From positions 11,591,805-11,655,804 of the forward strand of contig NC_092120.1 of NCBI RefSeq assembly GCF_045679555.1: DNA of 64,000 bases, in the 5' to 3' direction. Each line of letters opens with the position of its first letter. Positions within the stretch are counted from its first letter, which is position 1. This DNA is from Salvelinus alpinus (Eukaryota > Chordata > Actinopteri > Salmoniformes > Salmonidae). The notes beneath the pieces are model-generated. The model searched no databases. It was not told where the DNA came from and was given only the letters and a program-made list of their open reading frames with translations. Position numbers and translations under genes: made by a program. Positions 1 through 18,344 of this stretch are shown here, in pieces.

Positions 1-484
1 TCCTACCTCCACAGCTACACTGACACCCACATACAGCACTGTACATGACCATAAGCTGGACATCATAAGGCATCATAACACTGCCATACACTCACCTAAG
101 TTCCAAATATATCCTGATCACCACACCCTGGACACTCACCCACCACAGAGACCTTCCCATGCCCACAGACAAGCTTCTCCTCCCTGCAGTGACCAGAACT
201 CAAGCCCCTGGCTTAATGGCCTAGCCATGTGGCTATTAGCTCAGTCCTCTCCCAGTCCTCCCAGTCCTCCAGTGTTATGAGGCTACGAACCACATGGATT
301 ATGACTGTGACACATATCCATGTCTATGGTTAGTCATGTATCCTATCTGACCACACAGTAGTAGCCCTCCATGTGAGTGGTTTAATCACGCGTTAGACAT
401 TAAACATTGTGTCATATGGTCGAATCATGTGGTTGACAACGTCATAGAGTGAATTGCATTAACAGAAAACTGCCTTGTGAAGAT
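1..484. other. Non-coding leading segment
   Basis: No coding region, RNA gene or recognisable repeat was found. Only short open frames exist and none resembles a known family. It leads into an imperfect CA-rich stretch at about 495-547. Confidence 0.5.
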
Positions 485-649
485 TAACTTCAAACACACA
501 CACACACAAACACGCGCACACACGCACACGCTCTCTCACACACACACGTTATGTTCTTCTATCCTCGTGGGGACCTAAAATTTATTTACATTCAAAATCC
601 AATTTCCCCTAACCCTTAACCCTAACCCTTACCATAACCTTAACCCTAA

Positions 650-1045
650 CCTTAATCCGTAACCCTAACCCAAACCCTGAACCTAAAACGAACTCCTAAC
701 CCAAACCCTGAAACTAAAACTAACTCCTAACCCAAACCCTGAACCTAAAACTAACTCCTAACCCAAACCCTGAACCTAAAACTAACTCCTAACCCAAACC
801 CTGAAACTAAAACTAACTCCTAACCCAAACCCTGAACCTAAAACTAACTCCTAACCCTGAACCTAAAACTAACTCCTAACCCTGAACCTAAAACTAACTC
901 CTAACCCAAACACTGAACCTAAAACGAACTCCTAACCCAAACCCAAACCCTGAACCTAGAACTAACCCTTATCATAACATTAACCCTAACCTTAATCCGT
1001 AACACTAACCCAAACCCTGAACCTAAAACTAACTCCTAACCCTTA
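650..1045. repeat. 31-bp minisatellite
   Basis: Tandem units of 31 bp combine CTAACCCAAACCCTGAACC with TAAAACTAACTC. Shortened units (for example at 845-900) and point variants are present. The word is telomere-like but is not the vertebrate TTAGGG hexamer, so this is not a functional telomere. Confidence 0.8.
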
Positions 1046-1075
1046 CCATAACATTAACCCTAACCTTAATTCTAA

Positions 1076-2245
1076 CCCTATCCACTAACCTCTTACCTTT
1101 ACTCTAATCCTAATTCTAACCCTAACCACTAACCTCTTACCTTTACTCTAATCTTAATTCTAACCACTAACCTCTTACCTTTACTCTAACCCTGATTCTA
1201 ACCCTAACAACTAACCTCTTACCTTTACTCTAATCCTAATTCTAACCCTAACCACTAACCTCTTACCTTTGCTCTAGTCCTAATTCTAACCACTAACCTC
1301 TTACCTTTACTCTAACCCTGATTCTAACCCTAACAACTAACCTCTTACCTTTACTCTAATCCTAATTCTAACCCTAACCACTAACCTCTTACCTTTGCTC
1401 TAGTCCTAATTCTAACCCTAACCACTAACCTCTTACCTTTACTCTAATCCTAATTCTAACCCTAACCACTAACCTCTTACCTTTACTCTAATCCTAATTC
1501 TAACCACTAACCTCTTACCTTTACTCTAATCCTAATTCTAACCACTAACCTCTTACCTTTACTCTAATACTAATTCTAACCCTAACCTCTTACCTTTACT
1601 CTAATCCTAATTCTAACCCTAACCTCTTACCTTTACTCTAATTGTAATTCTAACCACTAACCTCTTACCTTTACTCTAATCCTAATTCTAACCCTAACCA
1701 CTAACCTCTTACCTTTACTCTAATCCTAATTCTAACCACTAACCTCTTACCTTTACTCTAATCCTAATTCTAACCCTAACCACTAACCTCTTACCTTTAC
1801 TCTAATCCTAATTCTAACCACTAACCTCTTACCTTTACTCTAATCCTAATTCTAACCCTAACCACTAACCTCTTACCTTTACTCTAATCCTAATTCTAAC
1901 CACTAACCTCTTACCTTTACTCTAATCCTATTTCTAACCCTAACCACTAACCTCTTACCTTTACTCTAATCCTAATTCTAACCACTAACCTCTTACCTTT
2001 ACTCTAATCCTAATTCTAACCCTAACCACTAACCTCGTACCTTTACTCTAATCCTAATTCTAACCCTAACCACTAACCTCTTACCTTTACTCTAATCCTA
2101 ACCCTAACCACTAACCTCTTACCTTAACTCTAATCCTAATTCTAACCCTAACCACTAACCACTAACCTCTTACCTTTACTCTAATCCTAATTCTAACCCT
2201 AACCACTAACCTCTTACCTTTACTCTAATCCTAATTCTAACCCTA
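1076..2245. repeat. 38/44-bp telomere-like minisatellite
   Basis: Units contain CTAATCCTAATTCTAACC followed by ACTAACCTCTTACCTTTACT. Two length forms alternate, 44 bp with an extra CCCTAA and 38 bp without it, giving more than 20 copies. It lies inside the TIR-bounded element at 553-2381. Confidence 0.85.
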
Positions 2246-2748
2246 ACCATAACCTTAATTGTAACCCTAAACCTAACCCCAAAGCTTAAAATAGACTTTG
2301 TCCTCATGGGGACTTGGAAAATGTTTTACTATCCGTGTGAGGAATTTGGGGGATTTTAGGTCCCTACAAGGATAGAAGAACAAACGCCCACACATACACA
2401 CACACACACACACATCGCTGATGATGGTAATTACAGCATGTTTCCCAAACAGAGATATCGTGACTTGACCACAGGTAATTGAGTGTGTTCTCTGTGTCCG
2501 GCCACACTCGTTAATCAAGTATTTTGACTCACCCTGTTTGTGTGTATGTACGGTATCAGGGTGTGTGTGTGCATGTATGCATACAACTTTCACAATCATT
2601 ACTGGAACCTGATGTTAATGCACAAACTGTAACTCGTGTCAGGCCTATAAACTAATTGTGACTATTTTATTGTCCTCTTTTATAGCTTGGTACCTCTCTC
2701 CATCTCTGTCTTTCTCTCTCCCTCTGTTCTCTCTCTCTCTCACACGCA

Positions 2749-2908
<160 letters not shown>

Positions 2909-4328
2909 CTCTGTCTAATAAACAGGCCTATAAATAACATCACAGGAGGAAGCAAACAGGACAGAAGTTTCTGTTGTGGTTTTTTGTTTTGTCGCTGGAG
3001 GATCCTGCAGACACACAGACATCCAGAACAGTAATTACTGTCTCCATGGCGACTGACAAGTCTCTTTCGACGAATAAGAAACTGGTATTTTGACTTAACT
3101 CTTTAAACTTGTGGGAGTTGGCCTATATGGATAGGACTACATTGAAATGTTTATTACAGAAGAAATATGAAATGCATAAGCATGGTAGCAATTGAATAGG
3201 AATAGTTTGGAGATTATTGGAAAATGTTTCGACCAAAGGTGAGGACACAACAGTTTACCTGACAAAAGACTGAATCCGAACATTACTCTGTTGATTTGAT
3301 GTACATTTACTGTACTTTTCACCGCATTTGTTGATAACAAAATCTGAAAATACTCTGGATACATTCTGTAACATGATTAGAATATTCCTGACAAAAAAAG
3401 GGTTTGAGTGAGAGGTGTCTCCAAGTGGACACACACCTCTCCAAAGTAGACACAGTTCATTCCTAAGTATACACAGTTCATTCCTAAGTATACACAGTTC
3501 CCAAGTAGTTTCATTACACTTTTAAGGAAGAGTCTTCAACTATAAGGTACTTTTTTGAGCTCTCCAAGCTGTGCCATTGAGGAACTAGAGCAAGAGCACT
3601 TTGATTGCAACACAGCCCTGCATCCCCGCCATCACACAATTACTGTTGTTGTTTACGCAATCCAAAAACGCTCCATTATAAATCCCAATCTTGGTCAGGT
3701 AGACATAATTGAAAAGCTTGCTAATTGCCAATATGAATAGCTGTTATAAAATACGATCTTACGGTGTTAGGCTTTCACAGGGCAATTCAGAGAAACAGAT
3801 GGTCATTTCGGTGCGCGTAGAAAGGAGTCATGCGTTCAGTTTTCGGCGCCAGATTTTCTTCACAATAGACAAACATACAGGCTCCTTCTGTTCAGAACAA
3901 CCCGAGGTATGACGCCATGTCACCTTGTAACTGTACATCAAACATGGTGATCATAAACGTTGACACTGTATATGACACGTCTTTTATGATATGGAAATGT
4001 GAAATGCACATTTGGGCTCACATCTGTTTGGCTTGCTTGACATCAAAGTGGTATTTATTATAATCCTCAACGTTTCATCTTTCAAAATACATCGAGTACT
4101 CTTAATTTACAGCATTTCTCTCATCCAGACAAACTTAGCAAAAGTTTCCCAATTAGCGGGAGGAATAGGGCCAACTTCTTGTAGCAGTAATCAAGTTGAG
4201 AACGTCTGTCAGTCAAAACCCATAAAGAGCTTTGAAGCGCAGAGCCTGAGCTGTGACGTCATTTATATGATGTTACTGTACAGCCACTACATTCCAATTT
4301 AGGCCCTTAACAGTGCCCAAGTCTGCCA

Positions 4329-4358
4329 CTTTACACTCGTACGGGTACGAGTGTAAAG
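4329..4358. repeat. Perfect 14-bp palindrome
   Basis: The arms CTTTACACTCGTAC and GTACGAGTGTAAAG are exact reverse complements separated by a GG dinucleotide. It could extrude a hairpin or be the remnant terminus of a small palindromic element. Confidence 0.9.
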
Positions 4359-4807
4359 AGTTAATCCGGCCCTCTGACAGCTCAACCAACCCCCCTCCTG
4401 AGCCCAGTCGAAGTAAAATGAAGTTGCCCCTAGACACTGATCTAAGATCTGTTTTGTGGTTTCCCCGCCAATGGTTAACGGTTAAACATTGAAGAGGTAG
4501 AGCTGATCCTAGATTTGTGCCTGGGCAACTTGTACCAACAGCAAGCAGATCAGTGAGTGAGTTTGCAGAAAAGGGTGAAAATAACTACTTTATGTGTGAA
4601 TGTTTGTGTGACATAGCCAGCGAGGTCGGTTTTGAGGCCTGGTTTTGCTTTCATTTTTCAAACCACCAAATTTTTTGGATCCAGTTTAATGGTCCAGACG
4701 TGGTAAGGAGATTATTTTTCCCTTTTTGACATGATGTCTTCTTTCACGCTATTTAAGCGGCTGAGAGAAATGCTGAAAAGGATCGTTAACATGAACATCT
4801 GTTTGTG

Positions 4808-4870
4808 TCTGTCTGCTTTCTCCCCTCTGTCTGCTTTCTCCCCTCTGTCTGCTTTCTCCCCTCTGTCTGC
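4808..4870. repeat. 18-bp minisatellite
   Basis: Three full copies and a partial one of an 18-bp unit, CTTTCTCCCCTCTGTCTG, in a head-to-tail array. It is pyrimidine-rich on the plus strand. Confidence 0.9.
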
Positions 4871-5719
4871 TGCATGTACAAACCCAGGGCAGTTTTGGTG
4901 CACACATATAAAAACAACAACTCTGGTCCCAATACCCTAAAATGGTTTCTTTCTTAGCCATTCTTTCCTCAACAGGTTCAAAACTGTGTCCCATTCGTCT
5001 TGAAGGGCTTATTTTCCTTTTCTCCTTGGTGAGCACAATTATTTAGTAGTCCTTATTGATCTGTATTCTGGAAGGAAAGGAAACAAGGAGAGGAGGTTAT
5101 TTCAGATTAGTAATATGCAAATATGGCTCCTCCACTATATTTGACTATTTCAGACTTTAGGAGCAAAGGATTCTTGACCTTTCCTGTCTATTCTTCCCTC
5201 CTTTAGATTGAGGAACACAGTGATTCAGTGTGCCAATTAGAGAGCTCCCAGTCTTTCAAAGCAGAAGTCTGACAGGGGAAATGTTAGTGTCATCAAAGCA
5301 ACAGCTCTATCAACAACTACACTGACTTCTGCTTTAGACCAGCTCAATCCCTAGACAGCTACATGTTTGGACTTGTTTATTTCGGCTTCTTTTCAGCTAA
5401 TGGTTCGATCAATCACATTGAAGTAATAGACATTCTGCATTTAACTCGTGTTTTCAGTGCTATTCAAAATGGACCACATTGGAACTGTTTGGGGGGCCAC
5501 ATAAATTCAATAGGCTTTAGGTGGACCACAATGCTAAAAGGTGGATCACAATGCAAAATGGCTTGGGAAGCACTTACATAAAGGACATAGACTGACTGGA
5601 GAGGAAGGGTGTTGTTGTTAAGGGGGACATGGCCTTCAGATGTGTACGTAGGCAATCGTGGTAAACAGGAAGAGAGGGTAGAAGGTTCCAGATGGGGGTT
5701 CCCACTGCAGGTCTGTTGT

Positions 5720-6968
<1,249 letters not shown>

Positions 6969-6969
6969 C

Positions 6970-7500
6970 ACTAATGGTGGCCAATCCTCAAAAAGGGCTT
7001 TAGTTTTTGAGATTCTCCTACCCGAGGTATAATAAAGTACAACCATGTTTTTTCATATGTCTAAGGTCTTCCATATATGAAATGCATAGTTGTATTAAAA
7101 TATTTTACTGCAAAAGTGGTTAAATTGATAGAAATTGTGACACCCCCCCTTAACTTTCTGGTAGCTTTTCAATAGACAAATTTGAGCAAAGAGAGTGAAA
7201 GTCAAATTTGCTCTCATTCAGTGCTGTATGGTCCTGTCTGACAAAAATACATACAGTAACACATTTTAATGTTGTGGCTATTGTAATTTGCTCGAAGGAA
7301 AACACCCCCTAAACTTAATAAACAACTTTTATTCCAAATTTGTGCAATATCAGAGCTTCCATTTTGGGTTACATGAGCTTAGGTATTTGTATCTTTAGCC
7401 CCTACTCTTGCAATTACATTAGGGGGCCTCCCTAGATTTGACTCCAAATCCAATATGGCTGCCACATTACCATGAAAATTATGGTTTAATCACCTGTATA
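6970..7500. repeat. Left arm of a long diverged inverted repeat
   Basis: Read in reverse complement, this segment aligns with 10440-10820 plus 11419-11600. The reverse complement of 7200-7295 matches 10697-10795 through AATTACAATAGCCACAACAT and a shared GCACTGAATGAGAGCAAATTT block, and the reverse complement of 7020-7150 matches 11425-11560. Identity is roughly 80 percent by eye. These may be long terminal inverted repeats of an old DNA transposon, or an inverted duplication. Confidence 0.65.
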
Positions 7501-7532
7501 TGTACATGTTTTAAATTAGACATTTTTCAGAT

Positions 7533-7807
7533 TTGTGTACTGTACTTAAGACATGTACACAATATGCCCACCATAAACACTCAAACACCTCTGGATATAT
7601 AAAAAGGCAGCAGACTGCTTGGCATGGCAACACTAAGTATTCCAAGTCACAAGCCTCTTTGAGGATCAATGAGGCAACTGGGAGGCTCCAACGAAAGGAA
7701 AGAGAATCCAACCCTGGACTCTGACACTTTCTCACTAGCACTACTACTTGCCCCCACTGTGGTGTAACTTGCCCTTCCAGGATTGGGCTCTTAAGTCACC
7801 TCCTTAT
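7533..7807 (+). pseudogene. Degenerate LINE ORF 3' end with CPHC-type finger
   Basis: One reading frame ends at a TGA near 7724 and, continuing in the same frame, gives TTTCPHCGVTCPSRIGLLSH before a TAG. The C-x2-C...SRIGL-x-SH pattern is typical of the C-terminal end of some fish non-LTR retrotransposon ORF2 proteins, just after the reverse transcriptase. The segment is short, carries the internal stop and has no visible polymerase domain, so it would be a 3' remnant. The assignment rests on the terminal motif alone. Confidence 0.4.
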
Positions 7808-8221
7808 CATTTAGAAGTGAGCTTTGATTTATTGGTTGTCCAATACGTCTGTCTGAATCCAACATGACCTTCTGCTGGCTCACTGGATTTGTGATGCACA
7901 TTGGGATGTTCCGTTGCACTCTGATCCTATTTGAGTTGAGCTGGCACATTGCTTCTTCCAGACAATCATGTCCACCATGCTGACTGTCTGTCCTGGAGTT
8001 GCCATATATGTTGACTTGGTGACAGTTATGGTGCATAGGGAGGATGCAACCACACATGACAAGCACATGAGGCAGGTGTTCACTACAATGAACCAACACA
8101 ACCTGACACTCATTGACAAGAAAGGCCATTAACTTACTGGGTCTTCATATGTCATAGGAATTTCACCTCTCCAATGTCAATGCCATCCCGAATGTCCCTT
8201 GACAGGCAACTCATGTAGTTA

Positions 8222-8328
8222 CCAAAAAAAGTGTTAAACAAATCAAAATATATTTTATATTTGAGATTCTTCAAATGGTCACTTTTTGCCTTGATGTCAG
8301 CTTTGCACACTCTTGGGATTCTCTCAAG
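8222..8328 (-). mobile_element. Tc1 fragment (GGACACACC-end family)
   Basis: The sequence runs through AACAAATCAAAATATATTTT, TTTGAGATTCTTCAAA and CAGCTTTGCACACTCTTGG. The same subterminal segment is at 25870-25965 in the Tc1 copy that begins at 25760. It is fused directly to a different Tc1 family at about 8329. Confidence 0.7.
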
Positions 8329-9487
8329 GTGAACCTTCGCCCCAGTCTGAGGTCCTGAGATCAGGTTTTCATCAAGGATCTCTCTGTACTTTGCTCCGTT
8401 CATCTTTCCTTCGATCTTAACTAGTCTCCCAGTCCCTGCCGCTGAAAAACATCCCCACCTCATGATGCTGTCATCACTAGCTGGTTTATCTTCCGATGTG
8501 ACACTTGGCATTCAGGCCAAAGAGTTCAATCTTGGTTTCATCAGATCAGATACTTTTTTTTCTCATGGTCTGAGAGTCATTTAGGTGCCTTTTGGCAAGC
8601 TCCAAGCGGGCTGTCATGTGTCTTTTACTGAGGAGTGGCTTCGGTCTGGCCACTCTACCATAAAGGTCTGATTGGTGGAGAGCTACAGAGACGGTTGTCC
8701 TTCTGGAGGGTTCGCCAATATCCACAGAGGAACTCTGGAGCTCTGTTAGAGTGACCATTGGTTTCTTGGTCACCTCACTGACCAAGGCCCTTCTCCCCTG
8801 ATTGCTCAGTTTGGCCGGGTGGCCAGCTCTAGGAAGTCTTGGTGTTTTCAAACTTCTTCCATTTCAAGAATGATGGAGGCCACTGTGTTCTTGGGGGCCT
8901 TCAATGCTGCAGACATTTTTTGGTACCCTTCCCCAGATCTGTGCCTCGACACAATCCTGTCTCAGAGCTCTAAGGACAATTCCTTCGACCTCATGGGTTG
9001 GTTTTTGCTCTAATCAAAAGCATGAGCTGGCGCACACCCAGAGAAAATGATTTAGTGTAGAGGTGCTGACTAACGGTGAATAAACTGTAACCTAGAAAAA
9101 CAAAGAGAGTCACACATTCCATATGTATAACAACCCAGTAGGTAAAAAAACACCTGACATGCACTGTCAACCGTGGGACCTTATATAGACAGGTGTGTGC
9201 CTTTCCAAATCATGTCCAATCAACTGAATTTACCACAGGTGGACTCCAACCAAGTTGTAGAAACATCTCAAGGATGATAATTGGAAACAGGATGCACCTG
9301 AGCTCAATTTCGAAGTCTCATAGCAAAGGGTCTGAATACTTATCTAAAAACCTGTTTTCACTTTGTCATTATGGGGTATTGTGTGTAGATTGTTGTGGGC
9401 AAAAAATATTTGATCCATTTTAGAATAAGGCTGTAACGTAACAAAATGTGGAAAAAGTGGAAGTCTGAATACTTTCCGAAGGCTCTG
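8329..9487 (-). mobile_element. Tc1-like transposon, defective, minus orientation
   Basis: A copy of the Tc1 family whose ends read AGTCTGAATACTTTCC. The plus-strand right terminus at about 9446-9487 is followed by TA, the Tc1 target dinucleotide. Minus-strand frames at 8546-8851 contain the DNA-binding and linker part of the transposase (PRLPRAGHPAKLSNQGRR, PLLSKRHMTARLELAKRH). The frame at about 8329-8480 carries [19 protein letters not shown] and YREILDENL. The catalytic C-terminus and the other terminus are missing because another Tc1 fragment is joined at 8329. A foreign segment of about 140 bp splits the 5' region at 9013-9152. It cannot transpose by itself. Confidence 0.85.
9013..9152. 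mobile_element. Unidentified 140-bp insertion in Tc1
   Basis: In the copies at 20.7 and 42.3 kb, the region just upstream of the transposase start continues directly from the GCATGTCAGAGC block into the start region. Here the matching sequence is interrupted between TTTTGCTCTAA and CTGACATGCACTGTCAAC by unrelated DNA. I do not recognise the insert and see no coding potential. Confidence 0.6.
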
Positions 9488-9489
9488 TA

Positions 9490-10062
9490 TGTGTGTGAAG
9501 CTGTGCTATGTCCCTTTCAACCAACGTTTCTTAGTCATAGTCTATGACCTAGCTACAGTACACTCTGACTAGGATGTGACATGCAGGACTTTTTGCCACA
9601 TTCAACATAAAACACTCCTAGCACAGACCAATTAGGCGTTGGAAAGATCTAAAGGCAAGTCTGTTTGTGACACCCCTTTCCTTCACAACCAGACAACCAA
9701 CCATTCCACTACTGGAGGGTCCCCAGCATCATTCTGGCTGGGATAACATTTCAGTTAGTCAATGGGTCTCTTTGGTATGCAAGCTGCATCGGCTGACTAT
9801 AATGAACTGTAGAAATGGAAACCGATCAGCCAACAGCCCCAATACCCCGTCAGCCATACAGGAAGGATACTACCTTGGTCGCTGCAGCTTGCCCAGAATG
9901 ACCAGTTAGCTGTGCAAGCTGGTCAGGCCCTAGAACTATAACCACCACTGACTACCTTGTTTCTTCACCCTTTAAGAACTCACTCATGTCCTGGTCACCT
10001 CAAAGACTTTGAATCAACCTTACACACTTTGTTTTAGCGGGGAAAAGAGGGCTGTATAAATA
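9490..10062. other. Non-coding stretch
   Basis: No gene or repeat was recognised between the Tc1 terminus and the SINE tail. An 80-codon open frame at 9667-9909 has no recognisable features. Confidence 0.4.
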
Positions 10063-10130
10063 CACTACATTTACATTTACATTTAAGTCATTTAGCAGAC
10101 GCTCTTATCCAGAGCGACTTACACTACTAG
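10063..10130 (-). mobile_element. SINE 3' tail fragment
   Basis: An ATTTACATTTAAGTCATTTA run is followed by GCAGACGCTCTTATCCAGAG and CGACTTACA. The same tail belongs to the complete tRNA-derived SINE at 49654-49807. The tRNA-like head is absent, so this is the 3' end only. Confidence 0.8.
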
Positions 10131-10439
10131 AGTAGCTGACTGTTGTGTTATGGTTGCTTTCCGGTTACACTACTGTGTGCTTGTGTGGTGAAAGGCTTGT
10201 TGTTATATTTTGTGGAATTTCCCAATGTTGATATGCTGTAAGTGTGTGACTGAGATTAAAACATGAACACACATTTGAAAAACGAGTTGGCTTCGGCTAT
10301 CCAAACACAACAGAGCCATGACTGTGCAACTCCTACCCTCGATATAGCAAGAGCCTTATGAAACCATTTTAAAGACAGAATAACACAACACAAAATGAAC
10401 AAGTGCTACTTATATGCAGGCTAAGGTTCAATCATGTTG

Positions 10440-11600
10440 GCCATATTGGATACAGAATAGAGTGTTGAAAAAATCCCTCAATTGAGAAAAATCATATTTA
10501 CAGGTGATTTAACCTTCATCAAATGTTATTATGGCAGCCATTTTTGATGCCATATTAGATTTGAGGCAAAATATAAAGATAATCTGTGATTGCTACTTTG
10601 ACTTAATTGCAAGACTAGGGGCTAAAGATACAACATCCTTTCAGGAACCTTGGACCCCAAAAAGGAAATGTCGATGTCTGAAACCACTTGTTTTCCTTAC
10701 AGCCAATTACAATAGCCACAACATCAAGAAACGTGTCACTGTGTGCATTTTTGTCAGGCCGGACCATATAGCACTGAATGAGAGCAAATTTCACTTGGAA
10801 AGCTACCAAAGAGTTAAGTGTATCTTAATCATTTCTGCCTATTGTATCTGTGTGTTTACAGGTCTATATTTCCAAAACGCTTTAAGATATCCTTATGTTG
10901 TTTGTTTCTCTATGTAGGGCAGACAATTGACTACTTGTACTCCAAATTTGAGCAATATCAGTGGTTGCAATATTGGGTTACATGAGTTTATGTGGCCCAC
11001 CCTGTAACAACGTGTGTGTGTAGGTGGCAGGGAAGTCAGGCGCAGGAGACTCGAACTTGGTATAAATGGAGTCGTTTAATAAACTTAACAAAACTCCAAA
11101 ACTCAAAATACAACATAAATAAAAGTGGGTACAAGAACCCGTCGCGCACCAATACATAATACACAAACATACAAACAAACAATCTCCGACAAGGACATGA
11201 GGGGAAACAGAGGGTTAAATACACAACATGTAATTGATGGGATTGGAACCAGGTGTGAAGGAAGACAAGACAAAACCAATGGAAAATGAAAAATGGATCA
11301 GTGATGGCTAGAAGATCGGTGACGTCGACCGCCGAACACCGCCCGAACAAGGAGATGGACCGACTTCAGCGGAAGTCGTGACACACCCCCTCCAGCCAGG
11401 CATTATTCTGCACTGTTTGAGTTAAGGGGGTGTGTCACAATATCTATCAATTGAACCACTTTTGCAGTAAACTATGTTTACACAACTATCCATTTCATAT
11501 ATGGGAGACCTTAGAGACATGGAAAAACATGGTTGTGTTTTGTTATACCTCGGATAGGGGTATCTAAAAAAAATGTGGGGGTCTTGCCACTAGCCTAAAA
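10440..11600. repeat. Right arm of the inverted repeat, split by an insertion
   Basis: Counterpart of 6970-7500 in inverse orientation. The arm runs from about 10440 to 10820 and resumes at about 11419. Between them lies DNA absent from the left arm. GAGTTAAG occurs at both edges (near 10812 and 11419) and looks like an 8-bp target duplication. Confidence 0.6.
10821..11418. mobile_element. Non-autonomous repeat inserted in the right arm
   Basis: The insert is flanked by GAGTTAAG on both sides. The part from about 11020 to 11390 I recognise as a frequently repeated salmonid sequence. It starts GTGGCAGGGAAGTCAGGCG, contains ATGAGGGGAAACAGAGGGTT and GACGTCGACCGCCGAACACC, and ends near GCGGAAGTCGTGACA. 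No protein is encoded. The class is unknown. Confidence 0.5.
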
Positions 11601-17118
<5,518 letters not shown>

Positions 17119-17681
17119 ACACACACACACACAGAGACAGACAGACAAAGTGACAGGGTTCTACACGGTTGCCAGGAAACCAGAGAGTAAGACAAACACC
17201 AGATCGGAACATCTTTTTCCTAATTCAATTGGTTAAATTACCTCCCCTTGCTAAGCTTTATCAGACTCCAGGAAATCCAGTGACCTCTGAACTTCCAAAA
17301 GGACCAATCAGGTGATGAGTGCTGTCCAACACATATGTATGTATTGACACACAGCAAACACACAGTTCATATGCATGGTTTACCATGTATCGTTACTTAT
17401 GATACAATTTTGTCCCCCAACTAAAATAGTTTGGCTTCAATTTTCGAAATTGAAATATTGAAGTAAATTAATATTGCTGTTGTGAAATAGGGTAGGCAGT
17501 AGGGGAAACCAACATACACACTATGCTCAAGTTCAACCAACTGTTGCTTAGTTGAGTGGTGAATTGTGGGTACTGGTCCGGTGATGCCCTTTTGACATCA
17601 CCTTTGGGTCAAATGCTCCACCCCAGCGGCGATTGGGACAAACTCTGACCTTTTGCGAGCCCCTTTAGAGCATGCAACTCA

Positions 17682-17751
17682 CTCACTCTCTCACTCACTC
17701 ATTCACTCACTCACTCACACACTCACACACTCACACACACACACACACACA
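17682..17751. repeat. (TCAC)n / (CA)n compound repeat
   Basis: An imperfect ACTC/TCAC tetranucleotide tract grades into a short CA tract. The rest of 17115-18340 shows nothing recognisable. Confidence 0.85.
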
Positions 17752-18344
17752 GCAGATGTTGTTAATGTGTGATGGACGTTTACAATGGTGACCAGGTTTT
17801 CTGTTTGGCGATAGGGAGAGACTGTGGGGTCAGGGTCAGCCTCTGATACGACTGTTCAAATACCACTTCAATACCTTGGCTGTGCCGTCTCAAACGGAGA
17901 CTAACCCACAGATTAATGTACACACAACACACATGTATGTGCACACTTTCTTATGGTAAAGACATGTGCACAGGAAATGAAATCAATTTGAATTTGGTCT
18001 TGTGCAGCAAGAACAGAACTTTTAGTGTGTACCACTCCCCCTGCAACTCTTCCCTAAGTCATTGATGTTAACGGGAATGGGTTATCTTCAGCTGACATAC
18101 TTTATATAGAAAGATCAATGGTTACCTGCTGGGCATCTCTGCCTATCGCACCTCCAACAGACCATAGGCCAGCTACAGGGTCATCAGCCAGGGACCAACA
18201 CCACTCCTCAATGTATGGCTCCTTGTCTCGGTACATCTCCTGATGACTGAGCAGTAGCAGGGCGGTCTACATGGCACTCCCTGCAGCTGGCCTTCCTTTC
18301 AGATGTTAGCTCTTTGTTCCCTAACTCCTGTCCTTCCTCCTATA

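Larger units (their letters stand above)
553..2381. mobile_element. TIR element filled with telomere-like minisatellites
   Basis: A terminal inverted repeat of about 28 bp bounds this unit. The left copy is at 553-580 (begins GTTCTTCTATCC) and the right copy at 2354-2381 (ends GGATAGAAGAAC), with two mismatches. Everything between is a C-rich tandem array built from CTAACCC-like words. Both sides are CA-rich (about 495-547 and 2390-2414). There is no transposase, so this is a non-autonomous element at best. I recognise the GTGGGGACC end sequence as recurrent in fish genomes, but give no family name. A related, shorter piece lies at 22390-22735. Confidence 0.6.

Noticed and set aside
600..2270. 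A real chromosome end or interstitial telomere
   Set aside because: The words are CTAACC-like but embedded in 31-, 38- and 44-bp units rather than pure TTAGGG hexamers, and inverted ends bound the array.
10531..10917. 128-codon open frame
   Set aside because: It lies mostly within the right arm of the inverted repeat, and the corresponding left arm does not keep the frame.
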